Below, one piece after another: positions 1 to 8,967 of a stretch of 64,000 nucleotides of DNA. The notes beneath the pieces are model-generated. The model was not told the origin of the DNA, made no database searches, and was given only the letters and a program-made list of their open reading frames with translations. This DNA is from Flavipsychrobacter sp. GTDB lineage: Bacteria > Bacteroidota > Bacteroidia > Chitinophagales > Chitinophagaceae. The position numbers and the translations under genes were made by a program. The stretch is taken from positions 154,823 to 218,822 of the forward strand of contig JANINW010000019.1 of assembly GCA_024508935.1 (NCBI GenBank). The letters run 5' to 3'. The number at the start of each line of letters is the position of its first letter. Position 1 is the stretch's first letter.

Positions 1-33
1 GAAGTGCTGAAGCTGGCTTTGATGAAGAAATAA
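1..33 (+). CDS. C-terminal end of a gene that begins upstream of the window
   Basis: Frame 1 reads ten sense codons (EVLKLALMKK) and a TAA stop, and is followed 24 bases later by a strong terminator hairpin. This is what the 3' end of a plus-strand gene looks like. Too little is present to say what the protein is. Confidence 0.55.
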   Translation, partial: EVLKLALMKK

Positions 34-56
34 ACCGGATTTAAAACAACGATTGG

Positions 57-84
57 AAAGCTGCCTGCAGGCAGCTTTTTTTAT
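57..84 (+). terminator. Rho-independent terminator
   Basis: An uninterrupted 11+11 palindrome (AAAGCTGCCTG / CAGGCAGCTTT) is followed by a run of T. It ends the partial gene at the left edge and insulates the BlaI locus. Confidence 0.85.
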
Positions 85-108
85 TTAACAATTCAAAAAT
101 TTGCTTTT

Positions 109-124
109 TACGTTTTGTAACGTA
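109..124. promoter_or_regulatory. Candidate BlaI-type operator
   Basis: TACGTT-TTGT-AACGTA is a perfect 6-bp inverted repeat with a 4-bp spacer, ending 10 bases before the repressor ATG. BlaI/MecI repressors bind short dyads overlapping their own promoter and autoregulate. The dyad is seen directly; its use by this repressor is inference. Confidence 0.5.
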
Positions 125-134
125 TTTTTAAGTT

Positions 135-515
135 ATGAAACGTAAATTATCTCTCCCGACACTTACAAAGGCAGAAGAAGAAGTAATGCATATCATATGG
201 CAGCTGGAGCGGTGCCTGGTGCGCGATATCATAGATAACCTCGGCGACCCGGATATACCGCACAGTACTATATCATCTGTAGTGCGCATACTGGAGAAGA
301 AGGGATTTGTAGACCATAAAGCGTATGGCAAGACCTATGAATATTTTCCGCTGGTGGCAAAAGAAGATTATGCAGAGCACGGTGTAAAAAGCCTGATGGA
401 AAAATACTTTGGCGGCTCACCCAAAAAGCTAGTTAGCTTCCTGGTACAGAATGAAGATATGAACCTGAAAGAGCTGGGCGAGCTGATGAAGAAACTGGAT
501 CAGAAAAAGAAATAA
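135..515 (+). CDS. BlaI/MecI/CopY-family transcriptional repressor
   Basis: The 126-aa protein has the size and N-terminal winged helix of BlaI/MecI repressors: LTKAEEEVMHIIW at the start, a recognition-helix region with HSTISSVVRILEKKGF, then the KTYEYFPLV wing. The C-terminal half is the dimerisation part. In this family the repressor is cleaved after a membrane M56 metallopeptidase senses a signal, and two such peptidases follow at 1550 and 3012. A palindrome at 109-124 is the likely autoregulatory operator. The signal is not visible from sequence; no beta-lactamase is adjacent, although a class D enzyme lies at 34.7 kb. Confidence 0.93.
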   Translation: MKRKLSLPTLTKAEEEVMHIIWQLERCLVRDIIDNLGDPDIPHSTISSVVRILEKKGFVDHKAYGKTYEYFPLVAKEDYAEHGVKSLMEKYFGGSPKKLVSFLVQNEDMNLKELGELMKKLDQKKK

Positions 516-548
516 ATCGCATCATTTACCTTTTTAAAACCAACCCGT

Positions 549-1532
549 ATGAAAAAGAAACTATGGTTCTCGCTATGCGCCGCACTGGTATTGTATATGC
601 CTGCGCATGCACAGAATGAAGATTATGCAAAGCATATAGAGCAGGCAGAGAAATATTACGATAGTAAAGACTTCTTAAAATCGGGGCAGGAGTACACGAA
701 GGCTTTTGATGCATTTGGGGGCAAGGGCATGATAAACGACCGCTATAATGCTGCATGTTCCTGGTCTATGGCGGGCAATAAAGATTCTGCTTTTTCACAG
801 TTGATGCGTATTGCAACAAAGGCCAACTATACGAACCTCAATCACCTGAGTGTAGATACAGACCTGGAATTGCTGCATGACGATAAACGCTGGAACGAAC
901 TGGTGGCTATTGTAAAACAGAACAAGGATAAAGCAGAAGCGAACCTGAATAAGCCATTGGTAGCCATACTGGACACTGTAATGCGTGAAGACCAGGCCGG
1001 GCGTATGCAACTGGATGAAGTAGAAAAGAAATACGGACGGGATTCTAAAGAGATAAAGGCGCTATGGAAAAGTATAAGTGAAAAAGATTCTATCAATACG
1101 CTGAAAGTGACTAAGATACTGGATGAGTATGGATGGGTGGGGCCTGATGTAGTAGGTGGCGAAGGCAGCCAGGCCATCTTCCTGGTGATACAACATGCCG
1201 ATATAGATATACAGCAAAAATACCTGCCTAAGATGCGCGAGGCAGTAAAGAACAGGAAGGCATCGCCGGGTGCGCTGGCCTTGCTGGAAGACCGCGTTGC
1301 CCTGCGTACCGGCAAGAAGCAGATATATGGCAGCCAGATAGGCCGCTTCCCCGATGGTAAATATTATGTATCCCCATTGGAAGACCCGGATAATGTAGAT
1401 AAGCGCAGGGCAGAAGTGGGCCTTTCGCCGTTGGCCGACTATGTGCGCAACTGGCAGCTAAGCTGGGATGTAGCGGCTTACAAAAAAGACCTGCCTAAAA
1501 TAGAAGCACAGGAAAAGAAATATAACCAGTAA
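549..1532 (+). CDS. Secreted DUF6624-like protein
   Basis: A 327-aa protein with an N-terminal signal peptide (hydrophobic core after MKKK, cleavage near AHAQ). Residues about 24-110 are helical and resemble a TPR-like segment (KHIEQAEKYYDSKDFLKSGQEYTKAF). Residues about 190-270 carry a pattern I associate with DUF6624: VGGEGSQAIFLVIQHAD, then a helix, then LEDRVALRTGKKQIYGSQ. No enzymatic function is known to me for that domain. It sits between the BlaI-type repressor (33-bp gap) and two M56 peptidases (17-bp gap), so it is probably cotranscribed with this signalling module and acts in the periplasm. Confidence 0.75.
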   Translation: MKKKLWFSLCAALVLYMPAHAQNEDYAKHIEQAEKYYDSKDFLKSGQEYTKAFDAFGGKGMINDRYNAACSWSMAGNKDSAFSQLMRIATKANYTNLNHLSVDTDLELLHDDKRWNELVAIVKQNKDKAEANLNKPLVAILDTVMREDQAGRMQLDEVEKKYGRDSKEIKALWKSISEKDSINTLKVTKILDEYGWVGPDVVGGEGSQAIFLVIQHADIDIQQKYLPKMREAVKNRKASPGALALLEDRVALRTGKKQIYGSQIGRFPDGKYYVSPLEDPDNVDKRRAEVGLSPLADYVRNWQLSWDVAAYKKDLPKIEAQEKKYNQ

Positions 1533-1549
1533 CAATTAAACCATAGTTT

Positions 1550-3001
1550 ATGCTGCAGTACGTTTTGAATGCGAGCGCCATATGGTTGCTCAGTCTCGTC
1601 GTCTTCGATATTTTCCTGCGCAGGGATACTTATCATGGTTTCAACAGGGCTTACTTATTGCTTACACTGCTTGCCGGGTTAATCATTCCTGCTCTTAGTT
1701 TGCATGCATCTGATGTAGCTATATCCAAACCCTTTGCACCGGTGTCGCAGCGCGTTGCCGGTATCGGGCAGTCTATGGATGCAACAGTGGCGGCCAGCGA
1801 TAGCGCTGTACATATCAACTGGTTCCTGCTGGTATATGGTAGTGGTGCTCTGATAGCATTTTTTCTATTGCTAAAAGAGCTGATGGATATTAGCAGGTTA
1901 TACAAGCATGGTACAAGATCGCAGGACGGCGTGTGGGTTATCATAGAAACAGGAAAAGAGCATGGCCCATTCTCTGCGTTCCGCTATGTATTCATCAGCA
2001 ACCGCAAGAACTATAGTGATGAAGAATTGGCTATTGTGCTCTCGCACGAAGAACAGCATGGCCACCTGCTGCATTTTATAGACCTGTTTTTTGTGCAGCT
2101 GTTAAAAGTGGTGCTTTGGTTCAACCCGCTTATTTATATCTACCTCGACCGGCTGGCTACAGTACACGAGTACCAGGCCGATAGCTCTGTAGCTATGAAG
2201 CCGGTAGCCTATGGTAAGTTTCTAGTAGAGCAATCTATGCTCTCATCAGCCCCTGCCTTATCACATTCTTTTAATCGCTCACCGCTCAAAAAAAGAATTC
2301 TTATGCTTACAAAAACATCTTCCCCATGGGCCGGTGCCAAGAAATTACTGGCATTCCCGGTATTGCTAGTGGCGCTGCTTTGCTTCAGCAAAAATGCTTT
2401 TTCAGATAGTAAACGTGTACGTAATGGTAACACGGTTACTTATCATGGCAACCGTTTCGAATTTAAGAGTATTGCTACAGATACGGTGATGATGCAAGAC
2501 CCGGTTAACGGTGATATGGTCATGAAAATAATGGAGCACGAGCCTGTTCCCGCCAGCATGAATGGCAAGCGGATATATACGGAGCAGGAAATAAAAAAAT
2601 ACCCTGAGATGGGCGACTATGCTAATACGAAAGCCCGTGTTAGCGTAAGCACACTTAAAGAATACCTGCTTACGCATATGAAGGATGAGATAGCTGCATT
2701 GCCCGATGGCCCTTACTGGCTATACATCAGTAATGTGGTGATAGGAGATGACGGCAAGGTCGTTTATTTCGATTATGCGGGTATTTCTACCAAAGGCCCC
2801 TGGCCGGGCATGGAAGTGAATAAGAGTATACTTTCAGCAGCTACTAAAGAACGTTTTGCAAAAAAAGTATTCCAGCTTATAGATGATGCGCCTGCTCACG
2901 ATGCGGCATCGCTGCAGGGCAAGGTTGTGCCTTCTCTGATAGACGATATGGAATTCGGAAATCCTTTCTATGTGAAGAACGGAAAATTAGAAGCCCTTTA
3001 A
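1550..3001 (+). CDS. M56-family (BlaR1/MecR1-like) membrane metallopeptidase, first copy
   Basis: The 483-aa protein starts with hydrophobic helices at about residues 5-22, 33-50 and 88-110. A gluzincin zinc site follows: HEEQH at 166-170 and the downstream ligand motif HEYQAD at 206-211. SFNRSPLKKRI is the segment that follows the peptidase in Bacteroidota M56 proteins. Another transmembrane helix at about 263-280 is followed by a roughly 200-residue extracytoplasmic domain without penicillin-binding motifs. It is expected to cleave the BlaI-type repressor on sensing an envelope signal. Neither a beta-lactam-binding domain nor a TonB domain is seen, so the ligand is open. A paralogue begins 10 bases downstream. 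Confidence 0.92.
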   Translation: MLQYVLNASAIWLLSLVVFDIFLRRDTYHGFNRAYLLLTLLAGLIIPALSLHASDVAISKPFAPVSQRVAGIGQSMDATVAASDSAVHINWFLLVYGSGALIAFFLLLKELMDISRLYKHGTRSQDGVWVIIETGKEHGPFSAFRYVFISNRKNYSDEELAIVLSHEEQHGHLLHFIDLFFVQLLKVVLWFNPLIYIYLDRLATVHEYQADSSVAMKPVAYGKFLVEQSMLSSAPALSHSFNRSPLKKRILMLTKTSSPWAGAKKLLAFPVLLVALLCFSKNAFSDSKRVRNGNTVTYHGNRFEFKSIATDTVMMQDPVNGDMVMKIMEHEPVPASMNGKRIYTEQEIKKYPEMGDYANTKARVSVSTLKEYLLTHMKDEIAALPDGPYWLYISNVVIGDDGKVVYFDYAGISTKGPWPGMEVNKSILSAATKERFAKKVFQLIDDAPAHDAASLQGKVVPSLIDDMEFGNPFYVKNGKLEAL

Positions 3002-3011
3002 TATTTTACCT

Positions 3012-4514
3012 ATGCTGCAGTACATCTTAAATGTTTCAGCTATCTGGTTCCTCGGCCTTTTTGCTTTCGATGTATTGCTGAAGGAAGATACCTACCACGA
3101 TTATAACCGTACCTATCTGCTTGGACTGTTTGTGGCCGGTTTCCTGGTTCCTTTGTGGTCCTGGCAGGGCAATGCTGTTCTGTATCACACGCCCATGCTA
3201 GCTGCGCCTGTTGAGCAGGCTACAAAAGCAAAAGCCATCATCGTTTCTACGGCTGCACTCGCAAAGCCTGCGCTTAGTACGGCTATGATATGGTTTTTCG
3301 TTTATCTCACCGGTGTGCTGATTGTCTTATCGCTTATTGCCAGGGAGATATTCAATCTCGTTCGTCTTTATCGCCAAGGCAGCCGCACGCAAGAGCAAGG
3401 GTGGACTATCATTGAAACCGGTAAAGGCCATGGGGTATTCTCTATCATGCGTTTTCTTTTTGTAGATGACAGGTCTGTTTATTCTGCTGAAGAATGGCAT
3501 ATGCTGTTGCGCCACGAAGCCGCGCACACGGAGAAGCTGCACCTGGCAGATATTGTGCTGATGCAACTGGCCAAAGCAGTGTTATGGTTTCATCCGCTGG
3601 TATATGTGTTTGAGAAAAGGCTGTTGCTTATACATGAATACCAGGCCGACAGTGCAGGAAAGGAGCGGCCTGAAGTATATGGCCATTTCCTGGTAGAACA
3701 ATCAATGGCTGTCGCGCCTTCTATTGTACATTCTTTTAATCGCTCACCTATAAAAAAACGAATAGATATGCTTACAAAAACTTCTCCGCGCCGCAATAGC
3801 ATCAAGCTGATGGTGGCCCTGCCATTGGCCGTTTGCTCCCTGCTTTGCTTTACCAAAACAGGCTTTTCATTCGATCCGGATGATAAGAACACGATCATAT
3901 TCCGCGGCAATAAATTTGAATTTGGCTTCGACGGGAAAGATGCTAATAAGATACCTGCTGTAAAAGACGGTAAAGCTGCCGGAAAAGAAATGATCATTAG
4001 CAGCGATGGTAAAACAGAAGGTATCAGTTTTGATAATGCACCGGGCGGTGGCGAACTGAAGATCATGGCTTTTTCTGCACCAATGAAAATGAACGGGCAA
4101 AAAATATACTGCAAACATGAAGGTTCTACGGACCCTGTCTTTAGAGGGAAGGACGGCAACCTCACTACCTATCTTTTCAACGGTTTGAAGGAAGAACTCT
4201 CCTTATTGAATGACGGCGATTATAATATTCATATCAGCTACCCCATCATCAGCGAAGCGGGCAAGATCGTGTATTACGAGAACCAGGGCATCACAAAGAA
4301 GAATGAAACGCAGGTTATTGATAATGCTGTGAAGAAAACCATTGATGATAAGATCGTTCAATTGCTCGATAATGCGCCGAAATATAAGCCTGCTATGGCT
4401 GCAGGCAAACCGGTACCTTATTATGAGCCCTGGGCTTTTGAAATGGGCTATTATATAAGCGTACACGATCACAAAGTGACATTAGCGCATGCAGAACCTA
4501 CCATGTTGAGATAA
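3012..4514 (+). CDS. M56-family membrane metallopeptidase, second copy
   Basis: A 500-aa paralogue of the preceding gene. Both begin MLQYxLNxSAIW and share the helix layout, the zinc site (HEAAH 168-172, HEYQAD 208-213) and the SFNRSPIKKRIDMLTKTS segment. The extracytoplasmic C-terminal domains have diverged strongly: this one has a Lys/Gly/Asp-rich insert at about 290-350. The tandem arrangement with intact active sites in both suggests two sensors with different inputs feeding one repressor, which is inference. The gene ends just before a bidirectional terminator. Confidence 0.92.
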   Translation: MLQYILNVSAIWFLGLFAFDVLLKEDTYHDYNRTYLLGLFVAGFLVPLWSWQGNAVLYHTPMLAAPVEQATKAKAIIVSTAALAKPALSTAMIWFFVYLTGVLIVLSLIAREIFNLVRLYRQGSRTQEQGWTIIETGKGHGVFSIMRFLFVDDRSVYSAEEWHMLLRHEAAHTEKLHLADIVLMQLAKAVLWFHPLVYVFEKRLLLIHEYQADSAGKERPEVYGHFLVEQSMAVAPSIVHSFNRSPIKKRIDMLTKTSPRRNSIKLMVALPLAVCSLLCFTKTGFSFDPDDKNTIIFRGNKFEFGFDGKDANKIPAVKDGKAAGKEMIISSDGKTEGISFDNAPGGGELKIMAFSAPMKMNGQKIYCKHEGSTDPVFRGKDGNLTTYLFNGLKEELSLLNDGDYNIHISYPIISEAGKIVYYENQGITKKNETQVIDNAVKKTIDDKIVQLLDNAPKYKPAMAAGKPVPYYEPWAFEMGYYISVHDHKVTLAHAEPTMLR

Positions 4515-4535
4515 AGCGCAACCTGGTATAAAATA

Positions 4536-4565
4536 AAAAGCGGGCAACCTGCCCGCTTTTTTATT
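4536..4565. terminator. Bidirectional terminator between convergent genes
   Basis: AAAAGCGGGC-aacct-GCCCGCTTTT is flanked by A-runs on the left and T-runs on the right. It can therefore end both the M56 operon (plus) and the M49 peptidase gene (minus). Confidence 0.85.
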
Positions 4566-4579
4566 TTAGGTATGCCTGC

Positions 4580-6670
4580 TTAGTTTTTTACAGGCAGGTA
4601 AGCATATTTCTTGCCGTATTCCACCATTTGCTGGTAGAAGCTGGTTGGATATTCCACTTTTACATCGGTTATCTTATCGCCTTCCATTACAGGTGTCAGT
4701 TTAGGCTGAATGAAGCCACGGTAAGGTTTGATGTTCAGTTTTGCATAGCGCTCCAGTATCTCTTTATGCAGTTTTGCATCAACTTTTACGCCGTATGTTT
4801 CTACGAGGCTTTTACCTGCGTTAAAATCACCTTCTGATTTGATGCGCTGTATCTCGCGCAGTAATTGTCCAAACAGGTCGCGCAGTTTGTTGTAATCGTT
4901 AATGCGTACATAAGTCTTACCATCTTTCTTTACAAATTCTACCACATTGTCTTTTTTGCCGTGCTCATATACCCAGTGGGCATTCAGGGCGCGGTTGCGC
5001 ATATGGGCTTCTTCCAGTTGCTCTCCCGGTTTCAGGCGGGTAAGCTGTGTCATCAGGCCATTCATCATATAGTTATCGTATTCGGCCATACCTACTTCCT
5101 GGCTGGGCGATACGCCTATGTCTACCAGTTTCTTGTCCATTACATAATACAAGCCTACCAGGTCGGCACGGGCTTCTTCCAGGCAAGATGCATAGTTCTT
5201 CAGGGTCTTATCAGTAGTCTCTACACCCGGGTTTATCTGCCCCGATGCGTGGCCTATACATTCATGCATGTCGGTATGCAGGTCTGCGGCCAGGTTGCCG
5301 TACTGGCGTGCGCGTGCTTTTACAGTATCATTCAGTGCAAACTCATCCAGCATGCCGCCTTTAGCGCTGGCTACATTGTATGAGTAGATGATATTGCTCA
5401 GCGATACAGATTTAGAGCCGTGTTCTTTACGTATCCAGTCAGCATTAGGCAGGTTGATGCCGATAGGTGTGCTCGGTGCAGCATCGCCGCTTTCTACTAT
5501 TACCGTAATGGCTTTCGCTGTAATGCCTTTTACGCTTTTCTTTTTATGCTCCGGCATCAGCGGCGAATTGTCTTCAAACCATTGTGCTTCGTCGGCAATA
5601 GCTTTTATGCGTTTGGTAGCTTCCATGTCTTTCATAGACACGGTGCTTTCAAAGCTGCCTTTCTTGCCTATCGCATCCAGGTACACTTCTATAAAGCCGT
5701 TCACTACATCTATGCGAGAGTTAACATCTGCTACCCAGGCAATGCTGTAGTCGTCAAATGTTTTCAGGTCACCGGTGCGGTAGTATTGTACCAGCAACTG
5801 CAGTGCTTTCTTTTGCTGGTCGTTCTCTGCTACGGTAGCTGCTTTTTCCAGCCAGCCTACTATTTTTTCTATGGCAGCAGAATACATGCCGCCCACTTTC
5901 CATTGCTTTTCTACTATCTGGCCGTTTTCCTTCATGGTCTTGCTGTTGAGCCCCCATGACGGTGCATTGCCTTTGGTGTCAAACTTTGAATAGAAATCTT
6001 CTACTTCTTTTTGTGTTACACCTTCGTAGAAATTATTAGATGAGTTGACGATATTATCCACGTTAGGGCGCAGGTCTACCACTTTAGGTTCTACCTTCAT
6101 ATCATACACCAGTGGTTTTATACGCGCCAGGAATGCATCTACCGTTTCTCCCTGGTCTTTAGGCAATTGAGATGCATCGCTTTTCATTACGATGTCAGCA
6201 AAATATTCATAAGAACATTCGGGTATGAATTTTTCGTTGCTGTAGTGATGGTGGTTGCCATTGCTGAACCAAAACCGGCCGCAATACACTTCAAATTTCT
6301 TCCAGTCATCGCTGCTTTTATCTCCGCTGTAAGTGGTATACACTGTTTCCAGCGTTTTACGCAGCATAATACCGTATTTACTCTTTTGGTCGTAAATGAT
6401 ATCGCGGCCGCAAAGCGCTGCTTCATACAGGTAGTAAGACAGTTGCTTTTGCTGCAGGCTCAGTTCATTCCATCCCGGTACCTGGTAGCGCAGCAGTTGC
6501 AGGTCGGCAAATGCTTCTGCTTCTACGGTAAAGCTGGTATCATAGCTTGCAGGTGCAGCAGCTACGGTATCTGTCTTTTTCTCGTCGGTATTCCCGGTGT
6601 TGCTGTTACAGGCCGTAACAAACACTTGCGCTCCTATTAAAGCCATAACAGGTAAAGACCATTTTTTCAT
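4580..6670 (-). CDS. Lipoprotein M49-family dipeptidyl peptidase III
   Basis: A 696-aa zinc exopeptidase of the dipeptidyl peptidase III family. The M49 signature HEXXGH appears as HECIGH (469-474), and the third ligand lies in EEARAD (498-503). A Cys inside the zinc motif and the short spacing to EEARAD resemble the Bacteroides-type enzymes rather than the eukaryotic HELLGH form. The N-terminus is a lipoprotein signal with lipobox VTAC at about residues 18-21, so the enzyme should be membrane-anchored. The reaction is release of dipeptides from peptide N-termini. It is transcribed divergently from the small lipoprotein gene at 6761 and converges on the M56 operon. Confidence 0.92.
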   Translation of the reverse strand: MKKWSLPVMALIGAQVFVTACNSNTGNTDEKKTDTVAAAPASYDTSFTVEAEAFADLQLLRYQVPGWNELSLQQKQLSYYLYEAALCGRDIIYDQKSKYGIMLRKTLETVYTTYSGDKSSDDWKKFEVYCGRFWFSNGNHHHYSNEKFIPECSYEYFADIVMKSDASQLPKDQGETVDAFLARIKPLVYDMKVEPKVVDLRPNVDNIVNSSNNFYEGVTQKEVEDFYSKFDTKGNAPSWGLNSKTMKENGQIVEKQWKVGGMYSAAIEKIVGWLEKAATVAENDQQKKALQLLVQYYRTGDLKTFDDYSIAWVADVNSRIDVVNGFIEVYLDAIGKKGSFESTVSMKDMEATKRIKAIADEAQWFEDNSPLMPEHKKKSVKGITAKAITVIVESGDAAPSTPIGINLPNADWIRKEHGSKSVSLSNIIYSYNVASAKGGMLDEFALNDTVKARARQYGNLAADLHTDMHECIGHASGQINPGVETTDKTLKNYASCLEEARADLVGLYYVMDKKLVDIGVSPSQEVGMAEYDNYMMNGLMTQLTRLKPGEQLEEAHMRNRALNAHWVYEHGKKDNVVEFVKKDGKTYVRINDYNKLRDLFGQLLREIQRIKSEGDFNAGKSLVETYGVKVDAKLHKEILERYAKLNIKPYRGFIQPKLTPVMEGDKITDVKVEYPTSFYQQMVEYGKKYAYLPVKN

Positions 6671-6746
6671 AAGTTAACAAAGGAGGTTTTAATGGCTTTA
6701 AAAGTAGCGTATTCAGCAGATACAGGGAAATTATTAAACGAAAAAC

Positions 6747-6754
6747 TATTTTTG
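6747..6754 (+). promoter_or_regulatory. TAnnTTTG -7 element, nearly leaderless
   Basis: TATTTTTG lies only 6 bases before the ATG at 6761, so transcription would begin at or just before the start codon. No convincing -33 TTG is seen at the expected distance. Confidence 0.5.
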
Positions 6755-6760
6755 CAGCCC

Positions 6761-7198
6761 ATGAAAAAAACAGTGTTCCTATTTGCTGCTGCCTGTGCGT
6801 TAGTGAGTTGTAAACAAAACGGTGCAGGTGAAAAACAGGAAGCGCAGGCAGAAATAAGTAAGGCAGGACAAATAATTGCCGTTGATAGTATGGCTATTGA
6901 AGAAGATGAGCTGAACAGGCGTGTGTTTTCTGTAAGCATTATCACTACCACCGAAAGCGGCAGTAAAGGGAAATATGATATAGATGCCAGCTGCGGATTT
7001 AATGAGGCACACAGTGGCTTTGCTATGCCCAAAGGAGGCGAACAACTACAGCCGGTGCTGCGCAGGGGTACAGAACCGTATACCTATGTAGTGGGGTTTT
7101 ATAATAATGATGATACTGTTTTTCATGAATACTACAGCATTAGCGCAGCCAACTGCAATATGATGATGAAGTATATCAAAGCCTACGTTTTTCAATAA
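6761..7198 (+). CDS. Small lipoprotein of unknown function
   Basis: A 145-aa protein beginning MKKTVFLFAAACALVSC, a short lipoprotein signal with the lipobox LVSC. The mature part has no domain I recognise. It contains two Cys residues (DASCGF and AANCNM) that could pair in the periplasm. An upstream in-frame ATG exists at 6692, but the ATG at 6761 is chosen because it opens the signal peptide and sits right after a -7 promoter element. It is divergent from the M49 peptidase and 42 bases upstream of the dctA-like gene. Confidence 0.7.
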   Translation: MKKTVFLFAAACALVSCKQNGAGEKQEAQAEISKAGQIIAVDSMAIEEDELNRRVFSVSIITTTESGSKGKYDIDASCGFNEAHSGFAMPKGGEQLQPVLRRGTEPYTYVVGFYNNDDTVFHEYYSISAANCNMMMKYIKAYVFQ

Positions 7199-7240
7199 GA
7201 TATAGCAGCAAATATTATCTTTAACCAGCTGCTTCATCCA

Positions 7241-8485
7241 ATGAAATTTTTTAGAAGTCTGTACGCACAGGTTATTGTAGCTATACTGGCAGGTATAGTG
7301 CTGGGCTATTTTTACCCGCAACTTGGCGTGCTGTTAAAGCCATTGAGCGATCTGTTCATACGGCTGGTGAAGATGATGATAGCGCCGGTTGTATTCTGTA
7401 CTATTGTTACCGGTATAGCCAATATGCAAGACCTCAAGCAGGTAGGCAGGGTAGGGCTGAAAGCTGTTGTTTACTTTGAAGTACTGTCTACCGTTGCATT
7501 GTTGATAGGCTTGCTGATGGTAAACCTGCTGCAACCCGGCAAGGGTATGCACATCAACGTAAATACTTTAGACCAGTCGGGACTGGCGAATATGCCTGTA
7601 AATGCAGAACAAGGCAAAGGGTTCATAGATTTTTTGATGAACCTGGTACCGGAAAATATTATAGATGCACTCGCCAAAGGCAACCTGCTGCAGGTGCTGT
7701 TCTTCGCGGTGCTCTTTGGCATAGCATTGTCTAAAATAGGCGAGAAGGCACGGCCTGTATTAGGTGTCATACAGTCGTTTTCTGATGGCCTGTTTGGCGT
7801 TATTCATATCGTCATGCGTTTTGCGCCGCTTGGTGCTTTGGGCGCTATGGCTTTCACGGTGGGCAAATATGGACTGCATACCTTGCAATCGCTGGGCGAG
7901 CTGATGCTTACGTTTTACCTTACCTGTATCGTATTTGTGGTCTTTGTGCTGGGGCTTGTATTGAAGCTATTGGGGTTGAGCATTTTCAGGTTGCTGAAAT
8001 TTATAAAAGATGAATTGTTTGTAGTGCTGGGTACTTCGTCTTCCGAATCGGCACTGCCGGCTTTGATGGAAAAACTGCAGTTGGCAGGTTGTTCTAAACC
8101 CGTAGTAGGTCTTGTGGTGCCTACCGGTTATTCTTTCAACCTCGATGGTACCTCAATTTACCTCACTATGGCGGCAGTATTTCTCTCGCAGGCCATCGAT
8201 ATGCCTATGTCTTTTTCGCAGCAGGTTAGCCTGCTTATTGTATTGCTGGTAGCATCTAAAGGTGCTGCAGGTATCACCGGCAGTGGTTTTATCACATTGG
8301 CAGCTACTTTGCCGGCAGTAGGGCATATTCCGCTGGCAGCACTGGCTTTGATAGTGGGTATAGACCGTTTTATGAGCGAGGCCAGGGCGCTTACCAATAT
8401 CGTAGGTAATGCAACCGCCACTATCGTGATTGCCAGATGGGAAGGAGAATTGGATAGGGAAAAAGCAGCTGCCTATTTGCGCTGA
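7241..8485 (+). CDS. dctA: DctA-type C4-dicarboxylate:cation symporter
   Basis: A 414-aa polytopic protein of the dicarboxylate/amino acid:cation symporter (DAACS) family. The N-terminus ([21 protein letters not shown]) and the [17 protein letters not shown] stretch are close to DctA rather than GltP. The re-entrant hairpin serine motif appears as [10 protein letters not shown], and the substrate/cation motif as FNLDGTSIY. It should import succinate, fumarate or malate with H+ or Na+. Its 3' end overlaps the convergent acetyltransferase gene by 13 bases. A TATCTTTA sequence at 7216-7223 may be its -7 element. Confidence 0.9.
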   Translation: MKFFRSLYAQVIVAILAGIVLGYFYPQLGVLLKPLSDLFIRLVKMMIAPVVFCTIVTGIANMQDLKQVGRVGLKAVVYFEVLSTVALLIGLLMVNLLQPGKGMHINVNTLDQSGLANMPVNAEQGKGFIDFLMNLVPENIIDALAKGNLLQVLFFAVLFGIALSKIGEKARPVLGVIQSFSDGLFGVIHIVMRFAPLGALGAMAFTVGKYGLHTLQSLGELMLTFYLTCIVFVVFVLGLVLKLLGLSIFRLLKFIKDELFVVLGTSSSESALPALMEKLQLAGCSKPVVGLVVPTGYSFNLDGTSIYLTMAAVFLSQAIDMPMSFSQQVSLLIVLLVASKGAAGITGSGFITLAATLPAVGHIPLAALALIVGIDRFMSEARALTNIVGNATATIVIARWEGELDREKAAAYLR

Positions 8486-8916
8486 GTTCCTTTTTTGGTG
8501 AATTTTACATGGCTTTGTACAAAACCGTTTTGTAGATAGAATTTATGTGCAGCAGTACGTTTTACGTTTGATGTTACTTCCAATACATCATATTCTCTTT
8601 CCGAGAGTATAGCTTCCAGTGCTTCCAATAACTTTTTCCCAATACCTGCAGAACGGTACGCCTCTTCTACAAATAATTCCTGTATCTCGTATGCCCAGCC
8701 CATATGGTGCAGCAGCAGCTGCCCATGACAACTGAGAAAACCTACCGCCATGCCATCAGCTTCTGCCACCAGGTAAACATTATTGGGCTGCGCTACAACT
8801 GCCTGGTAATATTTTTCAAAACTTACCCTGCCAAATGCTGCATCTTCCAGCAGGCTTATAAAGCGGTATATGGCATCGCTATCCTGTGGAGTAGCGTACC
8901 TGGTATGTATATTCAT
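8473..8916 (-). CDS. GNAT-family N-acetyltransferase
   Basis: A 147-aa single-domain GNAT protein. The acetyl-CoA binding motif appears as [17 protein letters not shown] (Q/RxxGxG/A type), followed by [21 protein letters not shown], the usual strand-helix pair at the end of the fold. The family acetylates amino groups of small molecules or proteins; the substrate cannot be read from the sequence. Its C-terminus overlaps the convergent dctA end. Confidence 0.88.
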   Translation of the reverse strand: MNIHTRYATPQDSDAIYRFISLLEDAAFGRVSFEKYYQAVVAQPNNVYLVAEADGMAVGFLSCHGQLLLHHMGWAYEIQELFVEEAYRSAGIGKKLLEALEAILSEREYDVLEVTSNVKRTAAHKFYLQNGFVQSHVKFTKKGTQRK

Positions 8917-8935
8917 AGTTAGTTAGAAGCAATAA

Positions 8936-8958
8936 AAAACCGGGCATAAAGCCCGGTT
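8936..8958 (-). terminator. Terminator of gcvT
   Basis: On the minus strand AACCGGGC-tttat-GCCCGGTT is followed by TTTTTATT. It lies 10 bases past the gcvT stop and separates it from the acetyltransferase gene. Confidence 0.8.
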
Positions 8959-8967
8959 CAAATTTCA

